Origin: Oceaniferula marina
Lineage (GTDB): Bacteria; Verrucomicrobiota; Verrucomicrobiia; Verrucomicrobiales; Akkermansiaceae
Length of the DNA: 64,000 nucleotides
NCBI RefSeq assembly: GCF_013391475.1
Contig: NZ_JACBAZ010000003.1
Span: 124,001-188,000, forward strand
Direction: 5' to 3'
Positions 29,054 through 37,254 of the stretch are shown here, one piece after another (position 1 is the stretch's first letter; each line of letters begins with the position of its first letter). Both the position numbers and the translations under genes were made by a program. The notes under the pieces were generated by a model, which ran no database searches, was not told the DNA's origin, and saw nothing but the letters and a program-made list of their open reading frames with translations.

Positions 29054-29259
29054 GGATCAAAAGAAAGGTGTGAACAAGTCCATTGACCCTTGATTCGGAG
29101 CAAACTTCAATCATTTTAGACCAAGTAGGACTTTTAACGCTCATGAGTTAAAAATGAGGGTGAGCCAGCTAAAAGACCACAGACAACAGATTCGCGGCGC
29201 AGCGTATTCAACACCAGCACCAAAACCATCGCAGCAAACAGGCTATCCCTTATTATGTC

Positions 29260-29338
29260 GCCCCTTCAGGGCTCTTTCATTCTCACACCCATATCCCGGG
29301 GCGTTGCCCCGGGCTACGTTTATACGCCCCTTCAGGGC
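29260..29338. repeat. REP-like element: two CGCCCCTTCAGGGC copies flanking a GC hairpin
   Basis: CGCCCCTTCAGGGC occurs at 29260-29273 and 29325-29338, each a small stem (GCCC/GGGC). Between them CCCGGGGC-GTT-GCCCCGGG (29295-29313) is a perfect 8-bp hairpin. The set forms three consecutive stems. It lies in the 386-nt divergent gap 29054-29439, which has no gene. The pattern resembles widely dispersed extragenic repeats seen in Bacteroidetes and Verrucomicrobia genomes. Confidence 0.8.
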
Positions 29339-29360
29339 AACCAGACACCAGACCAAAGAC

Positions 29361-29427
29361 ATCTTCCGCCTTGTATCTTCCATCTTCTCATCTTCCATCT
29401 TCTCATCTTGTATCTTCCCATCTTCCA
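29361..29427 (+). repeat. Pyrimidine-rich ATCTTCC-type repeat upstream of the CreC-like gene
   Basis: Seven or so degenerate units of ATCTTCC, ATCTTCTC or ATCTTGT. The 20-mer CATCTTGTATCTTCCCATCT (29404-29423) is identical to 8432-8451 upstream of the MlaE-like gene. The run ends 12 nt before the start codon. Confidence 0.85.
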
Positions 29428-29439
29428 ACTTTTCCTCCC

Positions 29440-30900
29440 ATGCGTTTTACCCGTGTTACCCTCTTCATTCTCGCCCTGATCATCGGATTCGGGTTTTACG
29501 AACTTGGTGTCTACCTGCTTGATGACGTCGATGCCCAAACTTTTCAGGCAACCGAGGAGGTTATGGTGGATACAGCCCATGTCATGGCCGGCATGATTGA
29601 AAGTGAGATCGAAAACGGACAGATGGGACCGGATGCCTTACGCCGCGCATTCAATCGCGCCCATCAGCACCAATTCGAGGCCAAGATCTACCGCCATACC
29701 AAAACCAAGCTCGGACTGCACGCATACCTAACCGATACGGATGGCATGGTCCTCTTCGATTCCGATCATGGACGGAGGGAGGGCCAGGATTTTTCCAAAT
29801 TCAATGATGTGCGGCTCACTCTGGCCGGACAATACGGGGCGCGCTCCTCCCGGCTCGATGAGAGTGATTCCACCAGTTCCGTCCTCTACGTAGCGGCCCC
29901 GGTCCGGGCCAAGGCCCTTGATGATGGCTCACCCGGCCCGATCATCGCCATCCTCACCATCTACAAACCACAGGCTGACGTCCTCACCTTCATCACCGAC
30001 CGCCGACGGGACATTCTTTCAGCCACGCTTTCGATTGGTGCCGGCCTGATTCTCCTTACCGGAGCGGTATTTATCTGGCTGTTTCGACCGATTGGCCGAC
30101 TGACCCGCTACGCGCAATCGATTTCCCAGGGGGAGCGCCTGCCGATGCCCCACCTCGGCAAGGGCAAAGAGGTCAATACCCTCGGCTCGGCACTGAAAAA
30201 CATGAAGGAAACACTGGAAGGCAAACGCTATGTGGAAAACTACGTCTCTACCCTGACCCACGAACTCAAAAGCCCACTCGCCGCCATCCAGGGGGCGGTC
30301 GAACTGCTCGATGAGAACATGCCTGCCGAACAGCGGCAGAAATTCCTCCACAACATCCAACACGAAACCTCCCGCTGCCAAACACTGGTGCGCGACATGG
30401 TCCAGCTCGCCGAACTCGAAGGTAAACCCCACCTCGAACACCAGTCCGTGGTCGACCTCTCAAAGCTCTGCCAACAAGTCGCCAACACCTGCAAGGAACG
30501 ACTCGCAACACAACAACTTGATCTCAAACAAGAGATCACCAGCGACATCCAGGTCATCGGCGACCCCATGCTCATCGAACTCGCCATTGCCAACCTGATC
30601 GAAAATGCCAGCGGCTTCTCTTCAGCTGGCGACAGCATCACGCTACGGCTGAGTGTGGACGGTTCCATGGCGCTCATCGAAATCGACGACGAAGGGCCGG
30701 GTGCTCCGGACTACGCTCTCGAGCGTGCCTTTGACCGTTTCTACTCACTGCCGCGCCCCGGAACCACACACAAAGGAACCGGGCTTGGTTTGGCACTGGT
30801 GCGGGAAGCCGCCGTCCTACACAAAGGCGAGGCCCATTTGCAGAACCTTCCCGGCAAAGGGTGCCGAGCAAGTATCCATATCCCTTTGAACCAAGACTGA
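29440..30900 (+). CDS. creC: CreC-like sensor histidine kinase
   Basis: A 486-aa inner-membrane kinase from ATG 29440 (MRFTRVTLFILALI, first membrane helix); upstream frame comes from the repeat and is rejected. The periplasmic sensor has the CreC-type features TDTDGMVLFDSDHGR, FNDVRLTLAGQYGARSS and SSVLYVAAPVRA. A second helix lies at about 190-210, then HAMP. The phospho-acceptor is H274 in LTHELKSPLAA, and the ATP-binding part has N-box LIENAS, DDEGPG and GTGLGLALV. In E. coli CreC works with CreB and CreD on central metabolism and beta-lactam response. No response regulator gene is adjacent, so it is orphan here. Confidence 0.88.
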   Translation: MRFTRVTLFILALIIGFGFYELGVYLLDDVDAQTFQATEEVMVDTAHVMAGMIESEIENGQMGPDALRRAFNRAHQHQFEAKIYRHTKTKLGLHAYLTDTDGMVLFDSDHGRREGQDFSKFNDVRLTLAGQYGARSSRLDESDSTSSVLYVAAPVRAKALDDGSPGPIIAILTIYKPQADVLTFITDRRRDILSATLSIGAGLILLTGAVFIWLFRPIGRLTRYAQSISQGERLPMPHLGKGKEVNTLGSALKNMKETLEGKRYVENYVSTLTHELKSPLAAIQGAVELLDENMPAEQRQKFLHNIQHETSRCQTLVRDMVQLAELEGKPHLEHQSVVDLSKLCQQVANTCKERLATQQLDLKQEITSDIQVIGDPMLIELAIANLIENASGFSSAGDSITLRLSVDGSMALIEIDDEGPGAPDYALERAFDRFYSLPRPGTTHKGTGLGLALVREAAVLHKGEAHLQNLPGKGCRASIHIPLNQD

Positions 30901-30937
30901 AGCCTCGCAAAATCCTTTCAAAAGAATCTCAAAACAA

Positions 30938-30973
30938 GAAAAAAGCGCCCGGACCGAAACCGATCCGAACGCT
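30938..30973 (-). terminator. Terminator of the PEP-CTERM gene at 31007
   Basis: On the minus strand AGCGTTCGGA pairs with TCCGGGCGCT over 10 bp (two wobbles), followed by six T. It also lies just after the convergent CreC-like gene. Confidence 0.85.
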
Positions 30974-31006
30974 ATAACACACAATGAGATTTTTTCGATA
31001 GCGGCG

Positions 31007-31747
31007 CTACTTACGACGACGCAGCGCAAGAGCCAGGCCTCCGAGGCCGAGCAAGGCACTCGAGGATGGTTCGGGAACAACAGCACCCATCACCGTCATG
31101 TTGTCGAAGCCGGTACGTCGGCCTGATGATTTGCTAGAGTTCGTGGCATTGGTACAACTAACATACAGACGAAAAGTCAAATCGGAAAACTCTTGCCCGT
31201 CCAGATTGGTCCCCCAAAGGTCAAAAGTCATGTTTTTCCAAATGGCTGACGAGGTGTATTTATTTTGCCCAGCGGGTGAGGCCAAATCCCAATGCTGATC
31301 TTGGTTAAATGTCCCAAGAACTGTCGTATAATTGTCCGCACTACTCGCTAACTGATATGTCCCGATCGCATGGTAGGTCTGACCACTCTGCTTCCAATAA
31401 ACCGAATCAAATACCAACGATTCAACGCTGAAGGATTTTCCGGCATCTGCACTGATTGAAAACTCAAAGTAATCCTGAGTTCCCCCCACCGTGCCCTGGG
31501 CTTGGAAACTCTGCGCTGCAAATACTTGGGATCCCATATTGGCATCACCACTACGATCATAGCGTTGAACAAGATTCAAGCCGTTGCTGCTAAATCCTCC
31601 ACCCGTGATTCCTGCTGCATTTGTCGATGCGCTGGCCCCACTTTCAAAATCATAATCCACCAGCATACTCGCGCCCATGGAACTGGAGATTGCACATAAA
31701 AGGCTCGAACAAACAATAAGACTCGGTTTCATCGCAATCGTTTTCAT
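31007..31747 (-). CDS. PEP-CTERM anchored secreted protein
   Basis: A 246-aa protein with signal peptide MKTIAMKPSLIVCSSLLCAI to GAS, a beta-rich body with many Ser/Gly/Asn/Tyr, and the tail VVPEPSSSALLGLGGLALAL plus RRRK, nearly identical to that of the protein at 25279. Exosortase-processed and probably surface-bound. It is divergent from the GntR/LacI-type regulator that follows, which might control it. No domain recognised in the body. Confidence 0.9.
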   Translation of the reverse strand: MKTIAMKPSLIVCSSLLCAISSSMGASMLVDYDFESGASASTNAAGITGGGFSSNGLNLVQRYDRSGDANMGSQVFAAQSFQAQGTVGGTQDYFEFSISADAGKSFSVESLVFDSVYWKQSGQTYHAIGTYQLASSADNYTTVLGTFNQDQHWDLASPAGQNKYTSSAIWKNMTFDLWGTNLDGQEFSDLTFRLYVSCTNATNSSKSSGRRTGFDNMTVMGAVVPEPSSSALLGLGGLALALRRRK

Positions 31748-31823
31748 ATCATCAGTAGAATCACTTTCTACACCCCATAGCTATATGCTCGACCTGACAT
31801 GAAAAACAGGTTTACAAAAAAAG

Positions 31824-31848
31824 ATGTGTGTCACACTATAGCACACAT
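31824..31848. promoter_or_regulatory. Inverted repeat at the start of the GntR/LacI-type regulator gene
   Basis: ATGTGTG (31824-31830) and CACACAT (31842-31848) are exact reverse complements 11 nt apart, and GTGTGTCACAC (31826-31836) forms a second palindrome inside. It overlaps the preferred start codon of the regulator at 31847 and lies in the divergent region with a PEP-CTERM gene, so autoregulation is plausible. Confidence 0.5.
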
Positions 31849-32902
31849 GAAATCGACGCCATCCGATCGATCCCGCCCGGTGAGCAAAGAGAGCCTCTCC
31901 CACTCTGTGTTTACCAGCATGCAGGACGACCTTCGACATGGCGTCTGGAGCAATCATCTTCCGGGCATCCGCAACTTGATGAAGCGCTATATGGTCAGCC
32001 GACCTCCGGTGGAGGAAGCACTACGACAACTTGAATCACTCGGCTGGGTCGGGCCAGCAGCCAAAGGGGTTCCGAGAACCATTCTCCGGACACAGACAAA
32101 CGACACAAACACCTCGATCATTCTGGTGCGTCCGCCAAGCGAGAAGCTGACACGATTGAGCAGCGAAGTTCTGTCCAGCTTTCTCACCATCCTCCATAGC
32201 CGAAACGTCGAAGTTCAACAAATCCCTCTCAATGAGCACCTCCTCAACGATGAAACCCGGCAAAACATCCGAACTTCCCACTTGGAATCGGGTTGCAAAC
32301 GCTTGCTTGGCCTCGATATGACTCATCACATCATGCGCGATTTGTTTCCCTCAAGTATGCCCCTATTGCAAATTGGAGCCCGGCAATTCGAAGACCCGCA
32401 CTGCGCCTCCATCTCTCTGAATATGTCGAAGGCGGTTAAAATTGCTTGCCTCTATTCCCTGCAAAACGGCTGCCGGGACATTTCTCTCGCCGAAATAGGT
32501 CTCCCCCCAGGGATGAAGCATCGGTTTGCCCCTGCGGTTGAAGACGCCTACGCTGAAATGGGACGCCGCTTCCAAGCTCATATTCACACTCCGGTACTCG
32601 AACCCTCGAAAATAGGATCCACTCTACGCTCCGTCGCTCAGAAAGAAACCGTCGATCTCATCCTGACAGTCAAAGCTCCCGCATGGAATCGAACAGTCTA
32701 TGAACTCCAGAAAGCAGGTATCACCTGCCCGGTAAAAAACATCCTCACGGGAGACAACTTCAAGCTGTTTGATTCCCCTCCTGCCCTCATCTCCCCTATC
32801 TATGATGACTACGACAAGGCTCTGACTGATTGGTTAGACCAACTCGACCGCGGTGCCGTTCCTGATTTCTCCCGCTTCGTCAAAATGACGCCTTTGGATT
32901 AA
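31847..32902 (+). CDS. GntR-type HTH regulator with LacI-like ligand-binding domain
   Basis: A 351-aa regulator from ATG 31847; ATG 31799 in frame would add 16 residues and narrow the divergent promoter region to 51 nt. Residues about 15-75 form a GntR-type winged helix (SVFTSMQDDLRHGVW, RYMVSRPPVEEALRQLESLG). Residues about 90-340 resemble the periplasmic-binding fold of LacI-family regulators (VDLILTVKAPAWNRTVYELQ). Such hybrids usually respond to sugars in this phylum. Neighbours are a PEP-CTERM gene (divergent) and an MFS gene (convergent). The effector is unknown. Confidence 0.8.
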   Translation: MKSTPSDRSRPVSKESLSHSVFTSMQDDLRHGVWSNHLPGIRNLMKRYMVSRPPVEEALRQLESLGWVGPAAKGVPRTILRTQTNDTNTSIILVRPPSEKLTRLSSEVLSSFLTILHSRNVEVQQIPLNEHLLNDETRQNIRTSHLESGCKRLLGLDMTHHIMRDLFPSSMPLLQIGARQFEDPHCASISLNMSKAVKIACLYSLQNGCRDISLAEIGLPPGMKHRFAPAVEDAYAEMGRRFQAHIHTPVLEPSKIGSTLRSVAQKETVDLILTVKAPAWNRTVYELQKAGITCPVKNILTGDNFKLFDSPPALISPIYDDYDKALTDWLDQLDRGAVPDFSRFVKMTPLD

Positions 32903-32914
32903 TACCAACAGTTG

Positions 32915-32935
32915 GAAAAACCAGCGTCAACGCTG
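32915..32935 (-). terminator. Possible terminator overlapping the MFS stop codon
   Basis: On the minus strand CAGCG-TTGA-CGCTG is followed by GG and then TTTTT. The stem includes the stop codon of the MFS gene at 32927. Short stem, so only moderate confidence. Confidence 0.5.
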
Positions 32936-34141
32936 ACCCCGGGCCTCCTCAATCAGTTCGGGAAGCAACATCAGTGAAGAGACCACAACCAGCACACCTC
33001 CTGCCAGCGCCACCACTCCAGGGCCCATACTTCCCGCCACGGAAAAAGCAATCACGGGCGCAAGCACGCCACGCACGCCGGTCAGGCAAGAATGCACACT
33101 CATGTATTCACCGACGTGATCCGCCGGGGCGAATTTCGTCACCCAGAGGCTCCAGATGACATTCCCACCTGCCCGGGCGATACCGTGTAGGGCGATACCA
33201 ACACACAAGGCCCAATAGGATCCTCCGAGGTAATACACCAGAATGCCGGTAAGAAAAAAAACGTTCACCAGAATACGCACCCGGTAAAAAGGCACCCGGT
33301 CAAACACAATACCCCAAGGGACCACACACACGATAAATGCCAGCATCGGAATCGTGCTGGTGATCATTCCCGCCTGGGCCGCATCCAGGGCATAGCCATA
33401 ATCCGGATTGGTGATGTATTCCACAAACAGGGCGAAGCCCAACAGGTTCCCCATCCCGAGCAGCATCCAGCAAATCAAGAGCTTGCGAAATGCCCGGTCC
33501 TCACTGACATGGCTGAAGGCATCAAACAGCTGAAGCTGAACCGAGCGACGCAAGCGCACCCGCGCCATCGCCAACACGCACAGCGCCATCGCCAGACAAC
33601 ACACACTATAAAACCAGAACAAAGGGTGAAAATCCACGCCTTTACCCGCCAGCCAACTGCCGACGCCGATCCCCGCAAGCGCAGCCACCACCGCCCGGAC
33701 CAAGCCCGCCAAGGAAAACAACTTTCCCCGAGCCCGGTTGGTATAATGCTTGCGATAAATCTGCGACATCAAGGGGATCCCCAGGGCCAAAAAGACGGCT
33801 GCGAGACACACTCCGGAAAAATACCACTCCGCCGAATCTCCACTCATGGCCGCCATGGCAAAACCCATCGCTGCCGCCAGCCAGACAGCCACCGAGGCGC
33901 TGTTCACCGAACATCCGAGCCGGCGCACCACCTGCACCGCAAACAAACTGAGTAGCAGCCCGACACTCGCGGCCGCAGCAATCGACATCTTCATCCACAC
34001 TGGAACCTCAAACACCTGGATCGCCACATACATGGCAAAGGTAGTCCCCGATGTCTCCACAAAACCCTGGGGCACCGACCTCACTAACTCCAAGGCAAAG
34101 GTTTTGCCCTGATGCCTGATTTCATTGCTTTCCTCCATCAT
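32927..34141 (-). CDS. MFS family transporter
   Basis: A 404-aa major facilitator with about 12 hydrophobic segments. The start at 34141 is chosen because AAGGGG precedes it by 7 nt and the first membrane helix then begins near residue 25; a longer frame reaches 34216. The segment GIVFDRVPFYRVRILVNVFF between the helices resembles the loop motif of MFS proteins, and FAPADHVGEYMSVHS lies in the second half. The substrate cannot be inferred. It is convergent with the GntR/LacI-type gene, which could be its regulator, and divergent from a lipoprotein gene. Confidence 0.87.
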   Translation of the reverse strand: MMEESNEIRHQGKTFALELVRSVPQGFVETSGTTFAMYVAIQVFEVPVWMKMSIAAAASVGLLLSLFAVQVVRRLGCSVNSASVAVWLAAAMGFAMAAMSGDSAEWYFSGVCLAAVFLALGIPLMSQIYRKHYTNRARGKLFSLAGLVRAVVAALAGIGVGSWLAGKGVDFHPLFWFYSVCCLAMALCVLAMARVRLRRSVQLQLFDAFSHVSEDRAFRKLLICWMLLGMGNLLGFALFVEYITNPDYGYALDAAQAGMITSTIPMLAFIVCVVPWGIVFDRVPFYRVRILVNVFFLTGILVYYLGGSYWALCVGIALHGIARAGGNVIWSLWVTKFAPADHVGEYMSVHSCLTGVRGVLAPVIAFSVAGSMGPGVVALAGGVLVVVSSLMLLPELIEEARGQR

Positions 34142-34306
34142 CGTTTCCCCTTCGGGTCTGAGACATAGGTGGCCACCCGGAAAGCTCAAGGGTATTCTCC
34201 AGCCAAACTTCTGCATTGTCAGCCCGCCAAATAGCTATTAAGGGTATCGCACACGTTTGTTCACCACCATTGGACAAACCGCCACACCCCAACCTGCCAC
34301 CCGCTT

Positions 34307-34645
34307 ATGCTCCGCACCTCGATTCCCTGCTTTCTTCTTGTCTCCTGCCTGCTGACGGCCATGACAGCCTGTACCAACACCCCGAAGGAAGAAGAACCAC
34401 CGAGCAAGCCCGTGCCCGAAGAACCTGCGCAGCCCAGCCAAGCGGCACCCCCCGCCGACCCGACCGCCGGATGGAGACTGCCGTCAGGCGATACCAAGCT
34501 ACCGACAGAATCGCAACTGGCCGACGGAGCGGAATCATCGATCGGCAGCGGCAGCCCCGCTGGAACGACCGACAACACAGCGCCAAGCACCAGCGTCAAA
34601 CCTCCCTCAAACGCCCCGGAGGACCAACTCGACGCCGATCAGTAA
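34307..34645 (+). CDS. Small Pro/Ser/Glu-rich lipoprotein
   Basis: A 112-aa protein: hydrophobic N-terminus (FLLVSCLLTAMTAC, lipid-modified Cys likely C22), then a low-complexity Pro/Ala/Ser/Glu region with no recognised domain. The lipobox is not ideal because -3 is Met. It is unlike its neighbours and convergent with the Gly/Tyr/Arg-rich gene at 34712. Coding status rests on the signal-like start and the open frame. Function unknown. Confidence 0.6.
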   Translation: MLRTSIPCFLLVSCLLTAMTACTNTPKEEEPPSKPVPEEPAQPSQAAPPADPTAGWRLPSGDTKLPTESQLADGAESSIGSGSPAGTTDNTAPSTSVKPPSNAPEDQLDADQ

Positions 34646-34711
34646 TGGGACACGTGGCCGACGAATGACACAGGGTCGACAGTCACCGGCCCAGCCTCTA
34701 CCCGCCCAGAC

Positions 34712-35113
34712 CTAACGGCCGATTCTGACTGACCATCCATTGCCATGGTAGCGGGCACGAATGCCATAGCTACCACGACCCCATATGCCTCCGGCCCCGT
34801 AATGACAAGGGCGGTGGTAACGACGGTATCCACCCCAAACGTAACCCGGTGAGTACCAACTGCTGTAGTAACGCTGCACCCGGCCGTAACTGCGCCGGCC
34901 GTCAGCATACCAAAAACGACCTCGCAAGGCGGCGTCCCGCTGGGCCTCGCGCTGCACCCAAGCCGGGACAAAGGGCTCTTTTTCCTCCTCCAACTCGGTG
35001 ACCATTGCGACTTCACCCGTAGCGTTGTACCACACCTCCTGCTCCGCTTCCGCCCAGACTACAGAAAGCAGAGGGGCCACAACCATACAGAGGATCCAGG
35101 CAAAGAACTTCAT
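34712..35113 (-). CDS. Small secreted Gly/Tyr/Arg-rich protein
   Basis: A 133-aa protein from ATG 35113, which begins a clear signal peptide (MKFFAWILCMVVAPLL to VWAEA). A longer frame to 35170 adds 19 residues and is less likely. After an acidic stretch (TELEEEKEPFVPAWV) the C-terminal half is aromatic and basic with many Tyr, Gly and Arg (RVQRYYSSWYSPGYVWGGYR). No family recognised. Possibly an extracellular or envelope structural protein. It stands next to the KefB-type gene with a divergent gap of 96 nt. Confidence 0.68.
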   Translation of the reverse strand: MKFFAWILCMVVAPLLSVVWAEAEQEVWYNATGEVAMVTELEEEKEPFVPAWVQREAQRDAALRGRFWYADGRRSYGRVQRYYSSWYSPGYVWGGYRRYHRPCHYGAGGIWGRGSYGIRARYHGNGWSVRIGR

Positions 35114-35209
35114 CACACCTGAATGTTCCACACCCCGGTCCAGTTTGCAAGTGCAGTCATGGTCCATCATTTACAAAGTAAAAAAAGCAGATAGAGTGGC
35201 ATCTTCCCA

Positions 35210-36808
35210 ATGGAAACAACCCACGCAGCAGCCATCACCATCGCCTTTCTCCTGGGTCTTGGAGCTCGATCCTTGAAGCTCCCCCCCATGGTGGGACTAC
35301 TTGCCGCCGGATTCATCCTCGGAGGCCTCGGCTTCGAATCCGGAAAATTCATCTACATCACCGCCGACCTCGGCGTTACGCTGCTACTGTTCACCATCGG
35401 GCTGAAACTCAAGGTCAAGGACCTGCTCGCAACCGAGGTCTGGGCCAGTGCCAGCTCCCACATGCTACTGATGGTGGCAATGATGACTCTGGGCATCAAC
35501 GTGCTCGGCGTCACCGGCCTCACGATGCTGGCCAACCTCGACCTTTCAACCTCCCTTTTGATTGCTTTTGCCCTGAGTTTTTCAAGTACCGTTTTTGCGG
35601 TCAAAGTGCTCGAAGACCAAGGGGAAAGTTCATCGCTTCACGCCCGGGTTGCCATCGGCATGTTGATCATCCAAGACATCGTGGCCGTTCTCTTTATGGC
35701 TTGGTCCAAGGGGGAACCGCCCTCACCCTGGGCCATCCTTCTCATCCTACTCATCCCTGCCCGCGGCCTCCTCAATAAACTTGCCGTCCGCTGCGGCCAC
35801 GGAGAACTGCTCATCCTCTACGGTATGATGCTCGCCTTTCTCGGCTCCTGGGTTTTTGAGTTTCTCGGCGTCAAAGGAGACTTTGGGGCGCTTCTGCTGG
35901 GCATGCTCCTGGCTCCCTACTCGAAAGCCGAGGAAATGTCCAAGATCCTAATGAGCTTCAAGGACATCATGCTGGTCTGCTTTTTCCTCAGTATCGGTCT
36001 GGATGAGGTACCAACGCTGCAAGACTTCGCCATCGCCGCCCTGCTGCTGCTCTTCATCCCCATCAAAATGGTCGGCTACTTTGCCCTTCTCACGCTCTTC
36101 AAGCTACGCGCACGCACCGCCCTGCTCTCGACCCTGGCACTGGCGAACTACAGTGAGTTCGGCCTGATCATCGCCACCGTTGCCATCAAAGCCGGCTGGC
36201 TTGACAGCGACTGGATCACCATTCTCGCCATCAGCGTTTCCCTCTCCTTCATTATTGCCGCTCCCCTCAACAACTACGGCAAAGAACTCTACCGGAGATG
36301 GCACAAGCCCCTGATGCGCTTCCAGCGAAAACAACGCATCCCCGGAGATGAAATCCTCCACCCCGGCAACGCCGAAATCCTCATCTTCGGTATGGGCAGA
36401 GTGGGAGCCAAGGCCTACAAAACCATGGCCGACCGCTACGGCGAAGATAAAGTCATCGGCATCGACAACGACCACGACGTCGTCAAAAGCTTTTGCGCAC
36501 AGGGGTGGAATATGATCCTCGGCGACCCGACCGACGTCGATTTCTGGGAACGCAAATCTGGAACGTTCGAGATCAAGGTGATCATGCTGGCGATGAAAAA
36601 CCACCAGGAAAACAAACAGGCCGCCTCCTTGATCCGCAAGCAAGGCTTCCCCGGTTGTCTCTCCGCCACTGCCAGCCACGAAGATGAAATCCAGGAACTC
36701 CGTGATCTCGGAGTCGACGCCGCCTACAACATCTATGGCAGCGCAGGTGAGGCCTTCGCCAATCACATCTGCACATACCAGGGAGACACAAAAGAACCCA
36801 AGGCCTAG
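35210..36808 (+). CDS. Cation:proton antiporter 2 family protein with RCK domain (KefB/YbaL type)
   Basis: A 532-aa inner-membrane exchanger. Residues 1-370 hold about 12 hydrophobic segments of the CPA2 fold (LGVTLLLFTIGLKLKVKDLL, GMLIIQDIVAVLFMAW). Residues about 385-500 form a TrkA-N/RCK domain with the NAD-binding motif ILIFGMGRVGAKAYKTMA and VIGIDNDHDVVKSF. KefB-type proteins export potassium in exchange for protons, often under glutathione control. No accessory KefG gene is present. It lies just upstream of the ars operon, in the same direction; 62 nt separate it from arsR, containing a palindrome and a promoter. Confidence 0.9.
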   Translation: METTHAAAITIAFLLGLGARSLKLPPMVGLLAAGFILGGLGFESGKFIYITADLGVTLLLFTIGLKLKVKDLLATEVWASASSHMLLMVAMMTLGINVLGVTGLTMLANLDLSTSLLIAFALSFSSTVFAVKVLEDQGESSSLHARVAIGMLIIQDIVAVLFMAWSKGEPPSPWAILLILLIPARGLLNKLAVRCGHGELLILYGMMLAFLGSWVFEFLGVKGDFGALLLGMLLAPYSKAEEMSKILMSFKDIMLVCFFLSIGLDEVPTLQDFAIAALLLLFIPIKMVGYFALLTLFKLRARTALLSTLALANYSEFGLIIATVAIKAGWLDSDWITILAISVSLSFIIAAPLNNYGKELYRRWHKPLMRFQRKQRIPGDEILHPGNAEILIFGMGRVGAKAYKTMADRYGEDKVIGIDNDHDVVKSFCAQGWNMILGDPTDVDFWERKSGTFEIKVIMLAMKNHQENKQAASLIRKQGFPGCLSATASHEDEIQELRDLGVDAAYNIYGSAGEAFANHICTYQGDTKEPKA

Positions 36809-36818
36809 CCCAACCCCC

Positions 36819-36863
36819 GTGACAACCCTGTCACTTGACAACACGATAACAGTTTGATAATTT
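36819..36863 (+). promoter_or_regulatory. Promoter and ArsR operator candidate of the ars operon
   Basis: A perfect palindrome GTGACA-ACCC-TGTCAC (36819-36834) ends directly before a consensus -35 box TTGACA (36835-36840). An AT-rich -10-like TTGATAAT lies at 36854-36861, giving a 15-17 nt spacer. The site fits autoregulation by the ArsR encoded 8 nt downstream. Alternatively the palindrome could belong to the kefB-type gene's transcript end. Function is inferred. Confidence 0.65.
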
Positions 36864-36870
36864 CACAACA

Positions 36871-37182
36871 ATGAAAACAACGCAAGCTGTCGAAGCTCTC
36901 TCCGCCCTGGCCCAGCCATCTCGGCTGGAAGTGTTCCGTTTACTTGCAAAACTTGGGGAACAAGGTCTCTGCGCCGGTGATATCTCGCAGCAGCTTAACA
37001 TTCCCAAACCCACCCTCTCTTTCCACCTCAAGGAACTTCATCAGGCCAAACTCATCGATTCAGAACGCCAAGGTCGCACGATCACTTACCGCTTGAATGT
37101 TCCAACCATGCAACACCTGCTCGCTTTCCTCAGCGACGATTGCTGCAACGGCCAACCTGAACGCTGCAGACCACGCCAATAA
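36871..37182 (+). CDS. arsR: ArsR arsenic-responsive repressor
   Basis: A 103-aa ArsR/SmtB winged-helix repressor (ALAQPSRLEVFRLLAKLG, PKPTLSFHLKELHQAKLI). It has C91, C92 and C99 at the C-terminus (DDCCNGQPERC). This matches the trio of C-terminal cysteines that bind As(III) in Acidithiobacillus ArsR rather than the CxC site in E. coli ArsR, so arsenite sensing is inferred. It is the first gene of an operon with GAPDH and arsJ, 72 nt before the GAPDH start, and probably represses it through the palindrome at 36819-36834. Confidence 0.92.
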   Translation: MKTTQAVEALSALAQPSRLEVFRLLAKLGEQGLCAGDISQQLNIPKPTLSFHLKELHQAKLIDSERQGRTITYRLNVPTMQHLLAFLSDDCCNGQPERCRPRQ

Positions 37183-37254
37183 ATAGCATTCACCTTTTTT
37201 CCTCAAGACGAACCAAGACGTCGAACAACGCAATTCCTCATTCTTAATTCCACC

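Noticed and set aside
29371-29439. N-terminal extension of the CreC-like kinase
   Set aside because: The extra residues encode the heptamer repeat, and the ATG at 29440 begins a proper membrane helix.
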